DNA of 64,000 nucleotides, from contig NZ_AXVL01000016.1 in the NCBI RefSeq assembly GCF_000482505.1, positions 10,642-74,641 on the forward strand, given 5' to 3'. The stretch's first letter is position 1, and each line of letters opens with the position of its first letter. A model generated the notes under the pieces. It was not told the DNA's origin and did not search any database. It saw only the letters and a list, made by a program, of their open reading frames with translations. The DNA is from Leptotrichia trevisanii DSM 22070 (GTDB taxonomy: Bacteria > Fusobacteriota > Fusobacteriia > Fusobacteriales > Leptotrichiaceae). Both the position numbers and the translations under genes were made by a program. This document shows, piece by piece, positions 9,812-18,479 of this stretch.

Positions 9812-10216
9812 ATGAAAAAGAGTATGTTTGTATTATTTATTATGTCTATGGTGGCTTTTGCAGAAGGTACAGAAATAAAAAAGGTACATACTAAAACTGC
9901 GAAGTTGGAAAAAGATTCATATTGTAATATTCCGAAGGTATACAGTGATTTTAAGAAAATTAATGAAAAAGATTATAAAGTGGATGTGGATTTTGAAAAA
10001 TGTGTATTTGATGGGGAAACTTACAACAATGTAAAAGTGAGTGTTCTTATTCAAGATACTGAAAAAACTGAAAAATATTTGAAAAAATATAAATATATGC
10101 ATTTGAAAGCTGGAAGAAATCTGGTTTACAATGCAAAAGATAACAACTATTATTATGACGGTTCTTGGGCATTTAATAATGACAAGGCTTATCCAACAGT
10201 ATTCGATGGTAAATAA
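9812..10216 (+). CDS. Exported protein of unknown function
   Basis: 134 aa with a clear signal peptide (MKKSMFVLFIMSMVAFAEG, cleavage likely after AFA), then a lysine-rich mature part of about 115 residues with two Cys (near residues 39 and 63) that could form a disulfide. No family is recognised. The ATG at 9812 is chosen because GGAGGAAA stands 11 nt before it; an upstream in-frame ATG lacks a site. It is a single-gene unit with its own terminator. Periplasmic or secreted location is inferred. Confidence 0.7.
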   Translation: MKKSMFVLFIMSMVAFAEGTEIKKVHTKTAKLEKDSYCNIPKVYSDFKKINEKDYKVDVDFEKCVFDGETYNNVKVSVLIQDTEKTEKYLKKYKYMHLKAGRNLVYNAKDNNYYYDGSWAFNNDKAYPTVFDGK

Positions 10217-10232
10217 ATTATATATAAATTTA

Positions 10233-10263
10233 GAACGGCAGTTTTGTTAAATTGCCGTTTTAC
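10233..10263 (+). terminator. Intrinsic terminator
   Basis: AACGGCAGTTT (10234-10244) pairs with AAATTGCCGTT (10249-10259), then TTTT. It follows the exported unknown protein at 9812. Confidence 0.8.
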
Positions 10264-10283
10264 TAATTTTTGAGGTTAGATTT

Positions 10284-10400
10284 TATAGCAAAACTTCTTT
10301 AAAATCAAACTCAAAAGCTATGACTATTTTACTCAAACCCTAAATTTACTATAATTTTTAGTAGTTCAATTTTAAATGGGTTGGAATATACTTAATAAAT
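10284..10400 (+). repeat. Dispersed intergenic repeat, best-preserved copy
   Basis: The order is GCAAAACTTCTTTAAAATC, AAGCTATGACTATTTTACTC, AAACCCTAAATTTA, then GGGTTGGAATATACTTAAT. The same blocks occur in order near 9541, 30213 and 47478. No open frame crosses it. Confidence 0.55.
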
Positions 10401-10535
10401 TATTTTGACGACAAATGCATGAAGATTAGATTAAATTTTTAATACTCGCAAACATAGAAAAAATAGCTATTAAAAAATTAACTAACGAAAAATTGAAAGG
10501 AGATCAACTATAAATATCTTGAAAGAAGGGCTGAT

Positions 10536-10940
10536 GTGAACCACATGAATAAAAAAAAAGAATGCGAAGAACTATGGGCAAAAAATAAATATTATGTGTT
10601 AAGCAAATCGCATAAAGTGTACTTAGAAATAAGAAAGTATTTGAAAGAAAAAGAAATTGATATTGTATTTATTAATGAAAGAATACAAAAAGTAAGGAAT
10701 ATGAAAGAAAGTAAAAAAGATTTTAGTAATGCAATTCTTCATTTATGGGGATATTTCAAAAAAAAAGCAACGAAGCTCGAAAAACAAGGATTATTTAACA
10801 TACTGGAAGAATATATGGGAGGGAGAAATAATCAGAAATCTGTAATTGAATATATCAATACTTTACTAAAGAAATATCCAAATAAATATTTACAAGAATC
10901 TACTTTATTAACAGGAGAAAAAGATGAGACTATGGCATGA
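10536..10940 (+). CDS. YbgA-like protein (DUF1722)
   Basis: The 134-aa protein matches the DUF1722/YbgA domain as recalled: an N-terminal LWAKNKYYVLSKSHKVYLEI block, the core ILHLWGYFKKKATKLEKQ, and a C-terminal LLKKYPNKYLQESTLL. The function is unknown; in E. coli ybgA lies next to the photolyase gene phr. Here it overlaps by 17 bp a gene resembling pyrimidine-dimer glycosylases, so a link to UV damage is suggested. The start is GTG 10536 (AGAAGGG 5 nt upstream) or ATG 10545. An AAAGGAGATCAACT string at 10498 precedes it but is not followed by a start in this frame. Confidence 0.75.
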   Translation: MNHMNKKKECEELWAKNKYYVLSKSHKVYLEIRKYLKEKEIDIVFINERIQKVRNMKESKKDFSNAILHLWGYFKKKATKLEKQGLFNILEEYMGGRNNQKSVIEYINTLLKKYPNKYLQESTLLTGEKDETMA

Positions 10941-11292
10941 ACAAATTATTCATCTATTGCCTAAAAACCAGCTTCTTGGTCAACATAGAGAATGTTGTGC
11001 GCTTAGGGGAAATGGATGGAAAAAGAAACATAAAACAGTAGATTATGTATTTTTATATTCTCCATATTATTTATTTGTTTATCATTCATTGGTTATGGAT
11101 GAAATGGAAAACAGAGGGTATAAAGTTTCTAAAGAATGGAGAGATAAGAATTATAGGGGAAAGAAAGCAGAAAATTACAATAATCTTGAAGAAAAAATTA
11201 TAGATAGCCCGATTTACAAAGAGCATGATAATGAATATTTAGTTGAGTGTATCGAAAACTTGCGAAAAAAAGGGATTAAATTGGAACTATAA
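10924..11292 (+). CDS. Pyrimidine-dimer DNA glycosylase-like protein (TIGR02328 type)
   Basis: The 122-aa protein begins MRLWHEQIIHLLPKNQLLGQ and continues HRECCALRGNGW, the conserved start of a family related to T4 endonuclease V (Pyr_excise). YLFVYHSLVMDEMENRGYKV follows in the middle. Family members are annotated as pyrimidine-dimer glycosylases or as uncharacterised; activity of this subgroup is, to my knowledge, unproven. It starts inside the YbgA-like gene with AGGAGA 6 nt upstream, so the two are translationally coupled. Confidence 0.8.
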   Translation: MRLWHEQIIHLLPKNQLLGQHRECCALRGNGWKKKHKTVDYVFLYSPYYLFVYHSLVMDEMENRGYKVSKEWRDKNYRGKKAENYNNLEEKIIDSPIYKEHDNEYLVECIENLRKKGIKLEL

Positions 11293-11534
11293 AAGTTTTG
11301 ATCGTTTTAACTACTACAACTCATTGTCCCACAAGGGAGACACGAGCCAATGATTCTTGTAATAATTTTTAGATAACAAAAACAGCTGTGAAAAGAGAAT
11401 TATTTTAAAATCTTATTCAAAAATCCTCTGCAATATGATAAAATGTATTTAGATTTTTAAAGCTAGATTTAAAATTAAGTGTTAATAAATCTTTCTTTAA
11501 AACATAAAATATATATTGAAATGAAAGGAGATGT

Positions 11535-12134
11535 ATGATTAAAAGAGTATCATTACTTATGTTATCAATTCTAATGATGATGACTGTTGCTGTGCAATCA
11601 TACAGTAAAGAGTATAGGATGAAAGTGAAAATTATTACTGCAAAAGGTGATATTAATATTAATTTATTACCTGACAAATCGCCTGTAACTGTTGCTAATT
11701 TTGTAAATTTGGCAAAAAAAGGGTACTATAACGGATTAACATTTCATAGAGTTATTGAAAACTTTATGGCTCAAGGTGGAGATCCAAATGGAACAGGAAC
11801 AGGAGGGCCGGGATACCAATTTGAAGATGAAGTTGATAATGGGCTGAACTTTTCTAAAGCTGGTAAACTGGCTATGGCAAATGCTGGGCCAGGAACAAAT
11901 GGAAGCCAGTTTTTCATTACGACTGTGCCAACAGAATGGTTAAATGGAAATCATACTATTTTTGGAGAAGTTGTATCAGATACTGATTTGGCTGTTGTTA
12001 AAAAACTATCTAACGGAGATGTGATGACAAAAGTTATAGTTGAAGGTGACGTTGACGCTTTCTTAAAAACTCAGAAAAGTAGAGTTGACAGCTGGAATAA
12101 AACATTGAAGCAAAATTTTCCAAATAAATTTTAA
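11535..12134 (+). CDS. Exported cyclophilin-type peptidyl-prolyl isomerase
   Basis: 199 aa with a signal sequence ([24 protein letters not shown]) followed by a cyclophilin domain. Conserved catalytic segments are [22 protein letters not shown] and [11 protein letters not shown]. It should speed proline isomerisation during folding in the periplasm. A strong AAAGGAGATG site precedes the ATG. No Cys lies after the signal segment, so it is not a lipoprotein. argG begins 18 bp after its stop, so the two are probably co-transcribed without an evident functional link. Confidence 0.92.
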   Translation: MIKRVSLLMLSILMMMTVAVQSYSKEYRMKVKIITAKGDININLLPDKSPVTVANFVNLAKKGYYNGLTFHRVIENFMAQGGDPNGTGTGGPGYQFEDEVDNGLNFSKAGKLAMANAGPGTNGSQFFITTVPTEWLNGNHTIFGEVVSDTDLAVVKKLSNGDVMTKVIVEGDVDAFLKTQKSRVDSWNKTLKQNFPNKF

Positions 12135-12152
12135 TTGAAGGGAAACAGGAAG

Positions 12153-13355
12153 ATGACAAAAGAAAAAGTAGTTTTAGCGTATTCAGGTGGGCTTGATACG
12201 TCAATTATCATACCTTGGCTAAAAGAACATTATGATTTAGAAGTAATTGCGTGCTGTGTGGATGTTGGACAGGACGAAGATATGGAAGCTGTGAAAGTAA
12301 AAGCCATCGAATCTGGTGCTTCCAAAGTTTATGTAGAAGATAAAAAAGATGAATTTGTAAGAGATTATGCTTTCCGTGCCTTAAGAGCGGGGGCAGTTTA
12401 TGAAAATAAATATTTATTAGGAACTTCATTTGCACGTCCTTTAATTTCTAAAGCGTTAGTAGATGTTGCCCATAAAGAAGGTGCAACATATATTTGTCAC
12501 GGATGTACCGGGAAAGGAAATGATCAGGTTAGATTTGAAACTGGAGTATTTTCATTGGATCCGACATTAAAAATAATTGCACCTTGGAGAATCTGGGATA
12601 TTTCCTCAAGAGAAGATGCAATTGACTACGCACAAAAAAAAGGTATAAAAATAAGTGTAACAAAAGAAAAAATTTATTCAAGAGATCAGAACTTATGGCA
12701 TATTTCCCATGAAGGTGGAGATATTGAAGGCCTTGAGAATGAACATAAGGAAGATATTGTCTATATGATGACGACTCCTCCTGAAAAAGCACCAGATAAA
12801 CCAACTTATGTAGATATTACATTCGAGCAGGGATGGCCTGTAAAAGTTGACGGAAAAGCATTGGAGCCAGTGGAATTATTAAGAAAATTAAATAAAGTTG
12901 CTGGAGAAAATGGTGTCGGAGTAATTGATATTGTGGAAAACAGACTGGTTGGAATGAAATCAAGAGGAATTTATGAAACACCAGGTGGAACATTGCTGAT
13001 GGAAGCACTAAAAGAGCTGGAAACTTTAATTTTTGACAAGGATACATTTGAGTTTAAAAAACTTGTTTCACAAAAATATGCAAGCATAGCCTATTCTGGA
13101 CAATGGTTTACACCACTTCGTGAAGGACTTGACGCATTTGTAGACGAAACTTCAAAAAATGTAAACGGTACAATAAAATTGAAATTGTACAAGGGAAGTA
13201 TAAAAATCGCTGGAAGATTCACTGATTTTGCATTATATGACGAGGAAATCTCTTCATTTGGTGCAAGTGAGCTTTACAGCCATAAGGATGCGGGAGGATT
13301 TATAAAATTATTCTCACTTCCAAACAGAATTAGAGCTTATAAAAAACATAAATAA
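12153..13355 (+). CDS. argG: Argininosuccinate synthase
   Basis: It joins citrulline and aspartate with ATP in arginine synthesis. The 400-aa protein has the N-type ATP pyrophosphatase loop [10 protein letters not shown] at its start, [17 protein letters not shown] near 115-130, and a normal C-terminal domain. The ATG at 12153 gives the usual N-terminus ([13 protein letters not shown]); GAAGGG lies 10 nt upstream. argH and the other arginine genes are not nearby, so it may act in citrulline recycling or with a distant argH. A strong terminator follows. Confidence 0.95.
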   Translation: MTKEKVVLAYSGGLDTSIIIPWLKEHYDLEVIACCVDVGQDEDMEAVKVKAIESGASKVYVEDKKDEFVRDYAFRALRAGAVYENKYLLGTSFARPLISKALVDVAHKEGATYICHGCTGKGNDQVRFETGVFSLDPTLKIIAPWRIWDISSREDAIDYAQKKGIKISVTKEKIYSRDQNLWHISHEGGDIEGLENEHKEDIVYMMTTPPEKAPDKPTYVDITFEQGWPVKVDGKALEPVELLRKLNKVAGENGVGVIDIVENRLVGMKSRGIYETPGGTLLMEALKELETLIFDKDTFEFKKLVSQKYASIAYSGQWFTPLREGLDAFVDETSKNVNGTIKLKLYKGSIKIAGRFTDFALYDEEISSFGASELYSHKDAGGFIKLFSLPNRIRAYKKHK

Positions 13356-13365
13356 AATTAACTGG

Positions 13366-13403
13366 AGAATTCCTGAAAATAATAATTTTGGGAGTTCTTT
13401 TTT
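13366..13403 (+). terminator. Terminator of ppi-argG
   Basis: AGAATTCCTGAAAAT pairs with ATTTTGGGAGTTCT (one G-T pair and one bulged region), followed by a T-run at 13398-13403. Confidence 0.75.
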
Positions 13404-13487
13404 AATATTTCTCATTTTTTCAAAAAAGAAGCGAATCCCAAAAATTCCACTTCCAAACACAACAATCCATTTCACAAAAATTACAAA

Positions 13488-13679
13488 TTAAAAACGATTT
13501 CCATCTCTATCTTCACAACAGACATTTCTATCGCATTTTTCATAACATCTTACTCCTTTTTCTTCCCATCTTTCATTTACTCTTTTCCAATAACTTGGAC
13601 TAAACAGCTCACAGCTCACCACACTCAGTCCCAATAAAATTACAGCAAAAATTTTAAACATATTTTTCATAACATTCAA
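13488..13679 (-). CDS. Small Cys-rich lipoprotein of unknown function
   Basis: The 63-aa product has a signal peptide ending in a lipobox (LSVVSC, Cys near residue 23). The mature part is only about 40 residues, is strongly charged, and holds four further Cys in CYEKCDRNVCCED. Lipid anchoring and one or two disulfides are inferred. No family is recognised. Start choice between MNVMKN and MKNMF is uncertain because no clear ribosome site is seen. It faces a small hydrophobic open frame across a 12-bp gap; that region has a degenerate copy at 53.7 kb. Confidence 0.55.
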   Translation of the reverse strand: MNVMKNMFKIFAVILLGLSVVSCELFSPSYWKRVNERWEEKGVRCYEKCDRNVCCEDRDGNRF

Positions 13680-13691
13680 CTAAATTATTTT

Positions 13692-13874
13692 TTGGATATT
13701 TTGATTAGTAAATATTTTTTCATATTACTCTGTTTTTTCTTTTTTATTTTCGTAGGATTGCTCATTGCCACAAATCCTACAACCTATGGCCAGACTCCGA
13801 CTTTTATTTATCCAACTCCTTTCAGTCGTCAGACAGTCGTAGTTGAACAAATAAAAGCTCCGTCGGTTTATTAA
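13692..13874 (+). CDS. Small hydrophobic open frame, coding status doubtful
   Basis: A TTG-started frame would give 60 aa: one strong membrane segment (residues about 8-26) and a short polar tail rich in Pro, Thr and Gln. No ATG and no ribosome site are present. The segment has a diverged copy at about 53727-53850 where the frame is broken, and both copies contain a hairpin around GTAGGATTGCTCATTG. It may therefore be a structural repeat rather than a gene. Confidence 0.3.
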   Translation: MDILISKYFFILLCFFFFIFVGLLIATNPTTYGQTPTFIYPTPFSRQTVVVEQIKAPSVY

Positions 13875-14115
13875 AACTAAAATAACCTAAAATGTAAGCT
13901 TAGAGAATATTTTAATTAAATGATTAAAGAATAATTTTCAATTTTCAAATGAATTGACTATAACTAAAATTTATTACAAATAAAAACCAAAAAATATAGT
14001 TAAAAAATTTACAAAATAGATTTTTTATAGTACAATATACAAGAAATAGTTAAGAACAAATAGAAATTTTTAGAAACAGTAAATAGATAAGAATATTTTA
14101 AAGCAGGAGGTTTTA

Positions 14116-14991
14116 ATGAGAATAAAAGATATGTTTGAGAAAAAGGAACATTTAATTTCCTTTGAAATTTTTCCGCCAAATAAGAATTTTTCTGAGGAGA
14201 AATTAAAGAATGTTACGGCTGAACTGGCGGAATGCAAGCCTGATTTTATCAGTGTTACGTATGGTGCAGGTGGAAAGACTAAAGGTGGGACTATTGAAAT
14301 GGCTTCACACATCAAAAATAATTTGAAAACGGAAGTTTTGGCTCATTTGACTTGCGTTGGAAGTAAAAAAAGCGAGATTCACGATTATTTGCAGGAAGCA
14401 AAAAATCACAATATAAAAAATATTTTGGCACTTCGTGGAGATGTGCCGCAAGGTGAAACGGAAGAAATTTATAACAAGGGGGATTATAAATATGCTTCTG
14501 AACTAATTAGCGACTTGAGAAAAAACAGTGAATTTAATGATTTTTCCATTGGCGGGGCATTTTATCCTGAAACTCACTATGAAAACAATGATTTAGTAGA
14601 TTTATTCCATTTAAAAAATAAAGTTGAGGCTGGAACAGATTTTTTGGCTTCCCAGATGTTCTTTGACAATGATGTTTTTGTAAAATTTAAGGAGCAAGCA
14701 GAAAAACTAGATATAAAAGTACCTTTAGTTGCAGGAATTATGCCAGTTACAAATGCAAAACAAATAAAAAGAATTATAGAGCTGTCAAAATGCTCTGTAC
14801 CTCACAAATTAGATAAATTATTGGAAAAATACGGAGATAATCCAGAATCTATGAAAAAGGCTGGAATAATGTACGCAAGTGAACAAATTATAGAATTATT
14901 AGCTTATGGAATCAAAGGAATTCATATTTATACAATGAATAAACCTGAAATAGCAAAAGAAATTATGAAAAATATTGAATTTGCAAGATAA
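14116..14991 (+). CDS. metF: Methylenetetrahydrofolate reductase
   Basis: A FAD enzyme that reduces 5,10-methylene-THF to 5-methyl-THF for methionine synthesis. The 291-aa length is normal. Conserved segments are the start FEIFPPNK, ISVTYGAGG near 55, HLTCVG near 80, ILALRGDVP near 105 and FLASQMFFDND near 175. The ribosome site is GCAGGAGG, 6 nt before the ATG. The 240-bp AT-rich spacer upstream shows no SAM riboswitch-like fold. It stands alone, without metH or metE nearby. Confidence 0.95.
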   Translation: MRIKDMFEKKEHLISFEIFPPNKNFSEEKLKNVTAELAECKPDFISVTYGAGGKTKGGTIEMASHIKNNLKTEVLAHLTCVGSKKSEIHDYLQEAKNHNIKNILALRGDVPQGETEEIYNKGDYKYASELISDLRKNSEFNDFSIGGAFYPETHYENNDLVDLFHLKNKVEAGTDFLASQMFFDNDVFVKFKEQAEKLDIKVPLVAGIMPVTNAKQIKRIIELSKCSVPHKLDKLLEKYGDNPESMKKAGIMYASEQIIELLAYGIKGIHIYTMNKPEIAKEIMKNIEFAR

Positions 14992-15128
14992 ATTTTAAAT
15001 ATTTATTTAACAAATTAATTTTTGAAATATTTGATTATATAACCATTTTTATTTATTTTTTTTTATAAAAAAAGGTTATTGATAATTTAAAACTGAAATA
15101 ATTAAAATATAAAACAGGAGGTACTAAA

Positions 15129-15941
15129 ATGTCTATAAAAAAAGTATTAACAATTGCAGGATCTGATACAAGCGGAGGAGCTGGTATACAGGCGGATCTG
15201 AAGACGTTTCAGGAAAGAGGAGTGTATGGAATGAACGCTCTGACAGTTATTGTTACAATGGATCCTAGAAATAGCTGGGCTCATAAAGTTTTTCCCATCG
15301 AATTGAATGTCATAAAAGAACAGATTGACACTGTTATAAATGGAATTGGAGTGGATGCATTAAAAACTGGAATGCTTCCGACAGTGGAAATTATTGAATA
15401 TGTAGGCTCTATTTTAAAGGATTTGAAAAATCCGATTGTGATAGATCCCGTTATGGTTTGTAAAGTTAGCAGCGGTTCTACTGAAAACCTTTTTCCAGAA
15501 AATGTGATTGCAATGAAAAATCAGTTATTACCTTATGCAACTGTTGTTACTCCAAATCTATTTGAAGCAGCACAACTAGCTGGAATGGAGAAAATTGATA
15601 CGCTTGAGGAAGCAAAGGAAGCCGCCAAGAAAATATGTGATTTAGGTGCCAGAAACGTTGTTATAAAAGGAAGAAAATTTTTTGCTGGAGAAAAATCAAT
15701 CGACTTCTTATATGATGGAAAAGATTTTGAATTTTTTGAATCTGAAAAAATCAACACAGAATGGAATCACGGTGCAGGGTGTACTTTCTCCGCTTCAATC
15801 ACAGCAGAACTGGCAAAAGGTGCCACAGTAAGCAAAGCAGTAGCCACTACAAAAAAATTAATCACAGAAGCCTTGAAACAATCCTTTAAGTTAAATGATT
15901 ATACTGGGCCATTGAATCATAAGGCATTTGCTGTGAAATGA
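15129..15941 (+). CDS. pdxK: Pyridoxal/pyridoxine kinase of the ThiD family
   Basis: The 270-aa ribokinase-like enzyme begins with the ThiD signature LTIAGSDTSGGAGIQADLKT. It also carries TMDPRNSWAHKVFPIE, which matches the Firmicute PdxK subgroup (B. subtilis YwdB as recalled) rather than HMP-P kinases. GIGVDALKTGML, IDPVMVCK, TPNLFEA and the anion hole HGAGCTFSA follow. The likely role is PLP salvage, which suits the PLP-dependent SufS encoded downstream; a role in thiamine synthesis is less likely. GGAGG precedes the ATG. Confidence 0.85.
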   Translation: MSIKKVLTIAGSDTSGGAGIQADLKTFQERGVYGMNALTVIVTMDPRNSWAHKVFPIELNVIKEQIDTVINGIGVDALKTGMLPTVEIIEYVGSILKDLKNPIVIDPVMVCKVSSGSTENLFPENVIAMKNQLLPYATVVTPNLFEAAQLAGMEKIDTLEEAKEAAKKICDLGARNVVIKGRKFFAGEKSIDFLYDGKDFEFFESEKINTEWNHGAGCTFSASITAELAKGATVSKAVATTKKLITEALKQSFKLNDYTGPLNHKAFAVK

Positions 15942-15960
15942 TAAAAATATAATTTTTGAA

Positions 15961-15995
15961 AAGTATTCTCTTTATATAAGAGAGTGCTTTTTTTT
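15961..15995 (+). terminator. Terminator of pdxK
   Basis: AAGTATTCTCTT pairs with AAGAGAGTGCTT (two G-T pairs) around a 5-nt loop, then eight T. Confidence 0.8.
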
Positions 15996-16125
15996 ATAGA
16001 ATTAACCGTTATTTGAAGGTGAAATATCGAAAAGATTAATAAGTAATTCAAAGAAGAAATAATAAATCATTTTCATAATTGATTTTATTACAATTTTTTG
16101 ATAGAATATATAAGCGTAATTTGAT

Positions 16126-16154
16126 TTGATAAACAAATAAATTTATGATAAAAT
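16126..16154 (+). promoter_or_regulatory. Candidate promoter of the suf operon
   Basis: TTGATA (16126-16131) and TAAAAT (16149-16154) are 17 bp apart, about 100 bp before sufC. The sequence just after it (GAACTGAATG ... TTTGCTCAAACTTTATATTTA) resembles the right part of the dispersed intergenic repeat. No IscR- or Fur-type box is obvious. Confidence 0.5.
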
Positions 16155-16255
16155 CAGTTTAGGAACTGAATGTAAAAATTTGAAATTTTTTGCTCAAACT
16201 TTATATTTAATTTAGTTTGGGTATATTTATAAAATATTTTGGAGGTAAAATTAAC

Positions 16256-17002
16256 ATGAGTTTGTTAGAATTGAAAAATGTAAAATCTGAAGTAGAAGGG
16301 AAAGAAATTCTGAAGGGATTGAACTTAACCATAAATAAAGGGGAAGTGCACGTGATTATGGGGCCTAATGGGGCTGGAAAATCTACACTTGCAAGTATTC
16401 TTGTGGGGCATCCGAAACATGAATTAGTTGATGGAGAAATTATTCTAGATGGAGAAAATATTAATGAGGATGCTGTGGATGAAAGAGCTAAAAAGGGGAT
16501 TTTCTTATCGTTTCAATATCCTGAGGAAATACCAGGGCTTACTGTGGAGGATTTTTTGAGAACGGCAAAAGAGGCTGTTACTGGGGAAAAACAATATTTA
16601 ATGAAGTTTCACAATGAATTGGTGGAAAAAATGGAAAAACTTCACATTAATCCTGAATATGCAGACAGACATTTAAATGTTGGTTTTTCCGGTGGAGAAA
16701 AGAAAAAGAATGAAATTTTACAGATGGCAGTTTTAGAGCCAAAATTGGCTATTCTGGATGAAACTGATTCTGGACTTGATATTGATGCGACAAAAGTTGT
16801 ATTTGAAGGAGTCCAAAAATTAAAAACTAAAGATACAGCTTTACTTATAATTACACACTATGATAAAGTTCTTGAATATATGAAGCCTGATTTTGTTCAT
16901 ATTCTGATGGATGGAAAAATTGTTAAGACAGGTGGACAGGAATTAGTGGAAAGCATTGAAAAAGATGGTTATGCTAAAATGAAGAAAGACTTGGGATTAT
17001 AA
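16256..17002 (+). CDS. sufC: SufC, Fe-S assembly ATPase
   Basis: The 248-aa ABC-type ATPase powers the SufBCD scaffold. Walker A is GPNGAGKS near residue 36, the signature is NVGFSGGEKKKNE near 142, and Walker B is LAILDETDSGLDID near 164, with the H-loop in ITHYDK. It is soluble, without membrane segments. ATG 16256 is chosen for GGAGG 10 nt upstream and the canonical N-terminus MSLLELKNV. First gene of sufCBD-SU. Confidence 0.96.
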   Translation: MSLLELKNVKSEVEGKEILKGLNLTINKGEVHVIMGPNGAGKSTLASILVGHPKHELVDGEIILDGENINEDAVDERAKKGIFLSFQYPEEIPGLTVEDFLRTAKEAVTGEKQYLMKFHNELVEKMEKLHINPEYADRHLNVGFSGGEKKKNEILQMAVLEPKLAILDETDSGLDIDATKVVFEGVQKLKTKDTALLIITHYDKVLEYMKPDFVHILMDGKIVKTGGQELVESIEKDGYAKMKKDLGL

Positions 17003-17021
17003 TTAATACAGGATAGAAAGT

Positions 17022-18443
17022 GTGGGAAGAATGGAAAATAGAAAAAAAACGTATGTTGCAGACATTGAACGTGGTGTCTATGATATAAAAGATGAAGGAC
17101 ATTACAGATATAAAGTTGATAAGGGGCTTACAGCGGAAATTATTAATAAAATTTCAGATAGAAAAAATGAACCTGATTGGATGAGAGAATTTAGATTGAA
17201 GGCACTGGAAGTTTATGATTCAAAGCCAATGACTGATTGGGGGCCAGATTTGTCAGATCTTGATATAAATGATATTGTGCATTATTTAGAGCCTGATTCA
17301 GCACCGATGAATGAAAACTGGGATGATGTGCCAAGCTATATAAGAGAAACTTTTGACAGACTTGGTATTCCTGAGGCTGAGAAGCAATCACTTGCAGGAG
17401 TGGGAGCACAATATGACTCTGAGGTGGTTTATCACAGCATTCATAAGGATTTGGAAGAGCAAGGGGTAATTTATACAGATATTGAAACTGCTATTGTGAA
17501 ATATGAGGATATGCTGAAAGAACATTTTATGAAATTGATTTCAATTAATGATCATAAATTTGCCGCATTGCACGGAGCAGTATGGTCAGGTGGTTCTTTC
17601 ATTTATGTACCAAAAGGAGTAAAAGTAAAAATGCCACTTCAATCGTATTTTAGATTAAATGCGCCTGAAGCTGGACAATTTGAGCATACACTTATAATTG
17701 TAGACGAAGGAGCCGATTTACACTTTATCGAAGGATGTTCAGCACCAAAATACAAAAAAAATGTCTTACATGCTGGAGCTGTAGAGCTGATTGTCAAAAA
17801 AGGAGCAAGATTAAGATACTCAACCATCGAAAACTGGTCAAGAAATATGTATAACCTGAATACCAAAAGAGCATTAGTTGAAGAAGATGGTGTTATAGAA
17901 TGGGTATCTGGATCATTTGGATCAAGAGTTTCCATGCTTTATCCAATGAGTATCTTAAAAGGCAATCGTTCAAGATGTGAATTTACAGGAGTTACATTTG
18001 CAGCGGCTGGACAATATCTTGACACAGGATGTAAAATTATTCATCAAGGAAAACAGACTAGCTCGACAGTTCACTCAAAATCAATTTCAAAAAATGGAGG
18101 AACAGCTTTTTACAGGGGGCTTTTAAAAGTATTGCCAGAAGCAACAGGAGCAAGATCAACTGTGGAATGTGAATCGCTGATGCTAGATAATCTGTCAAGT
18201 TCAGACACTATACCAATAATTGATATAAATAACGACAGCGTAGATATTGGGCATGAAGCAAAAATTGGGAGAATAAGCGATGAAGCGATATTTTACCTTA
18301 TGTCAAGAGGTATAAGCGAAGATGAAGCAAAGGCGATGATTGTAAGAGGATTTGTTGAGCCGATTTCTAAGGAGCTTCCGCTTGAATATGCTGTAGAGCT
18401 TAATAAATTGATAGAGCTGGAACTGGAAGGAACTATTGGATAA
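17022..18443 (+). CDS. sufB: SufB, Fe-S scaffold protein
   Basis: The 473-aa protein (470 if started at ATG 17031) has the SufB beta-helix core, with WSGGSFIYVPKGVKVKMPLQ, FEHTLIIVDEGA, EGCSAP (family cysteine region) and the C-terminal SRGISEDEAKAMIVRGFVEPI. It assembles Fe-S clusters with SufC and SufD. GTG 17022 with AGGA upstream and ATG 17031 are both possible starts. It lies 19 bp after sufC. Confidence 0.95.
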   Translation: MGRMENRKKTYVADIERGVYDIKDEGHYRYKVDKGLTAEIINKISDRKNEPDWMREFRLKALEVYDSKPMTDWGPDLSDLDINDIVHYLEPDSAPMNENWDDVPSYIRETFDRLGIPEAEKQSLAGVGAQYDSEVVYHSIHKDLEEQGVIYTDIETAIVKYEDMLKEHFMKLISINDHKFAALHGAVWSGGSFIYVPKGVKVKMPLQSYFRLNAPEAGQFEHTLIIVDEGADLHFIEGCSAPKYKKNVLHAGAVELIVKKGARLRYSTIENWSRNMYNLNTKRALVEEDGVIEWVSGSFGSRVSMLYPMSILKGNRSRCEFTGVTFAAAGQYLDTGCKIIHQGKQTSSTVHSKSISKNGGTAFYRGLLKVLPEATGARSTVECESLMLDNLSSSDTIPIIDINNDSVDIGHEAKIGRISDEAIFYLMSRGISEDEAKAMIVRGFVEPISKELPLEYAVELNKLIELELEGTIG

Positions 18444-18479
18444 TTTAAAGACATTGCTTAAAAAATGAGAGGAGTAAAA

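Noticed and set aside
13875-14115. SAM riboswitch before metF
   Set aside because: The spacer is AT-rich without the paired stems or conserved motifs of SAM riboswitches.
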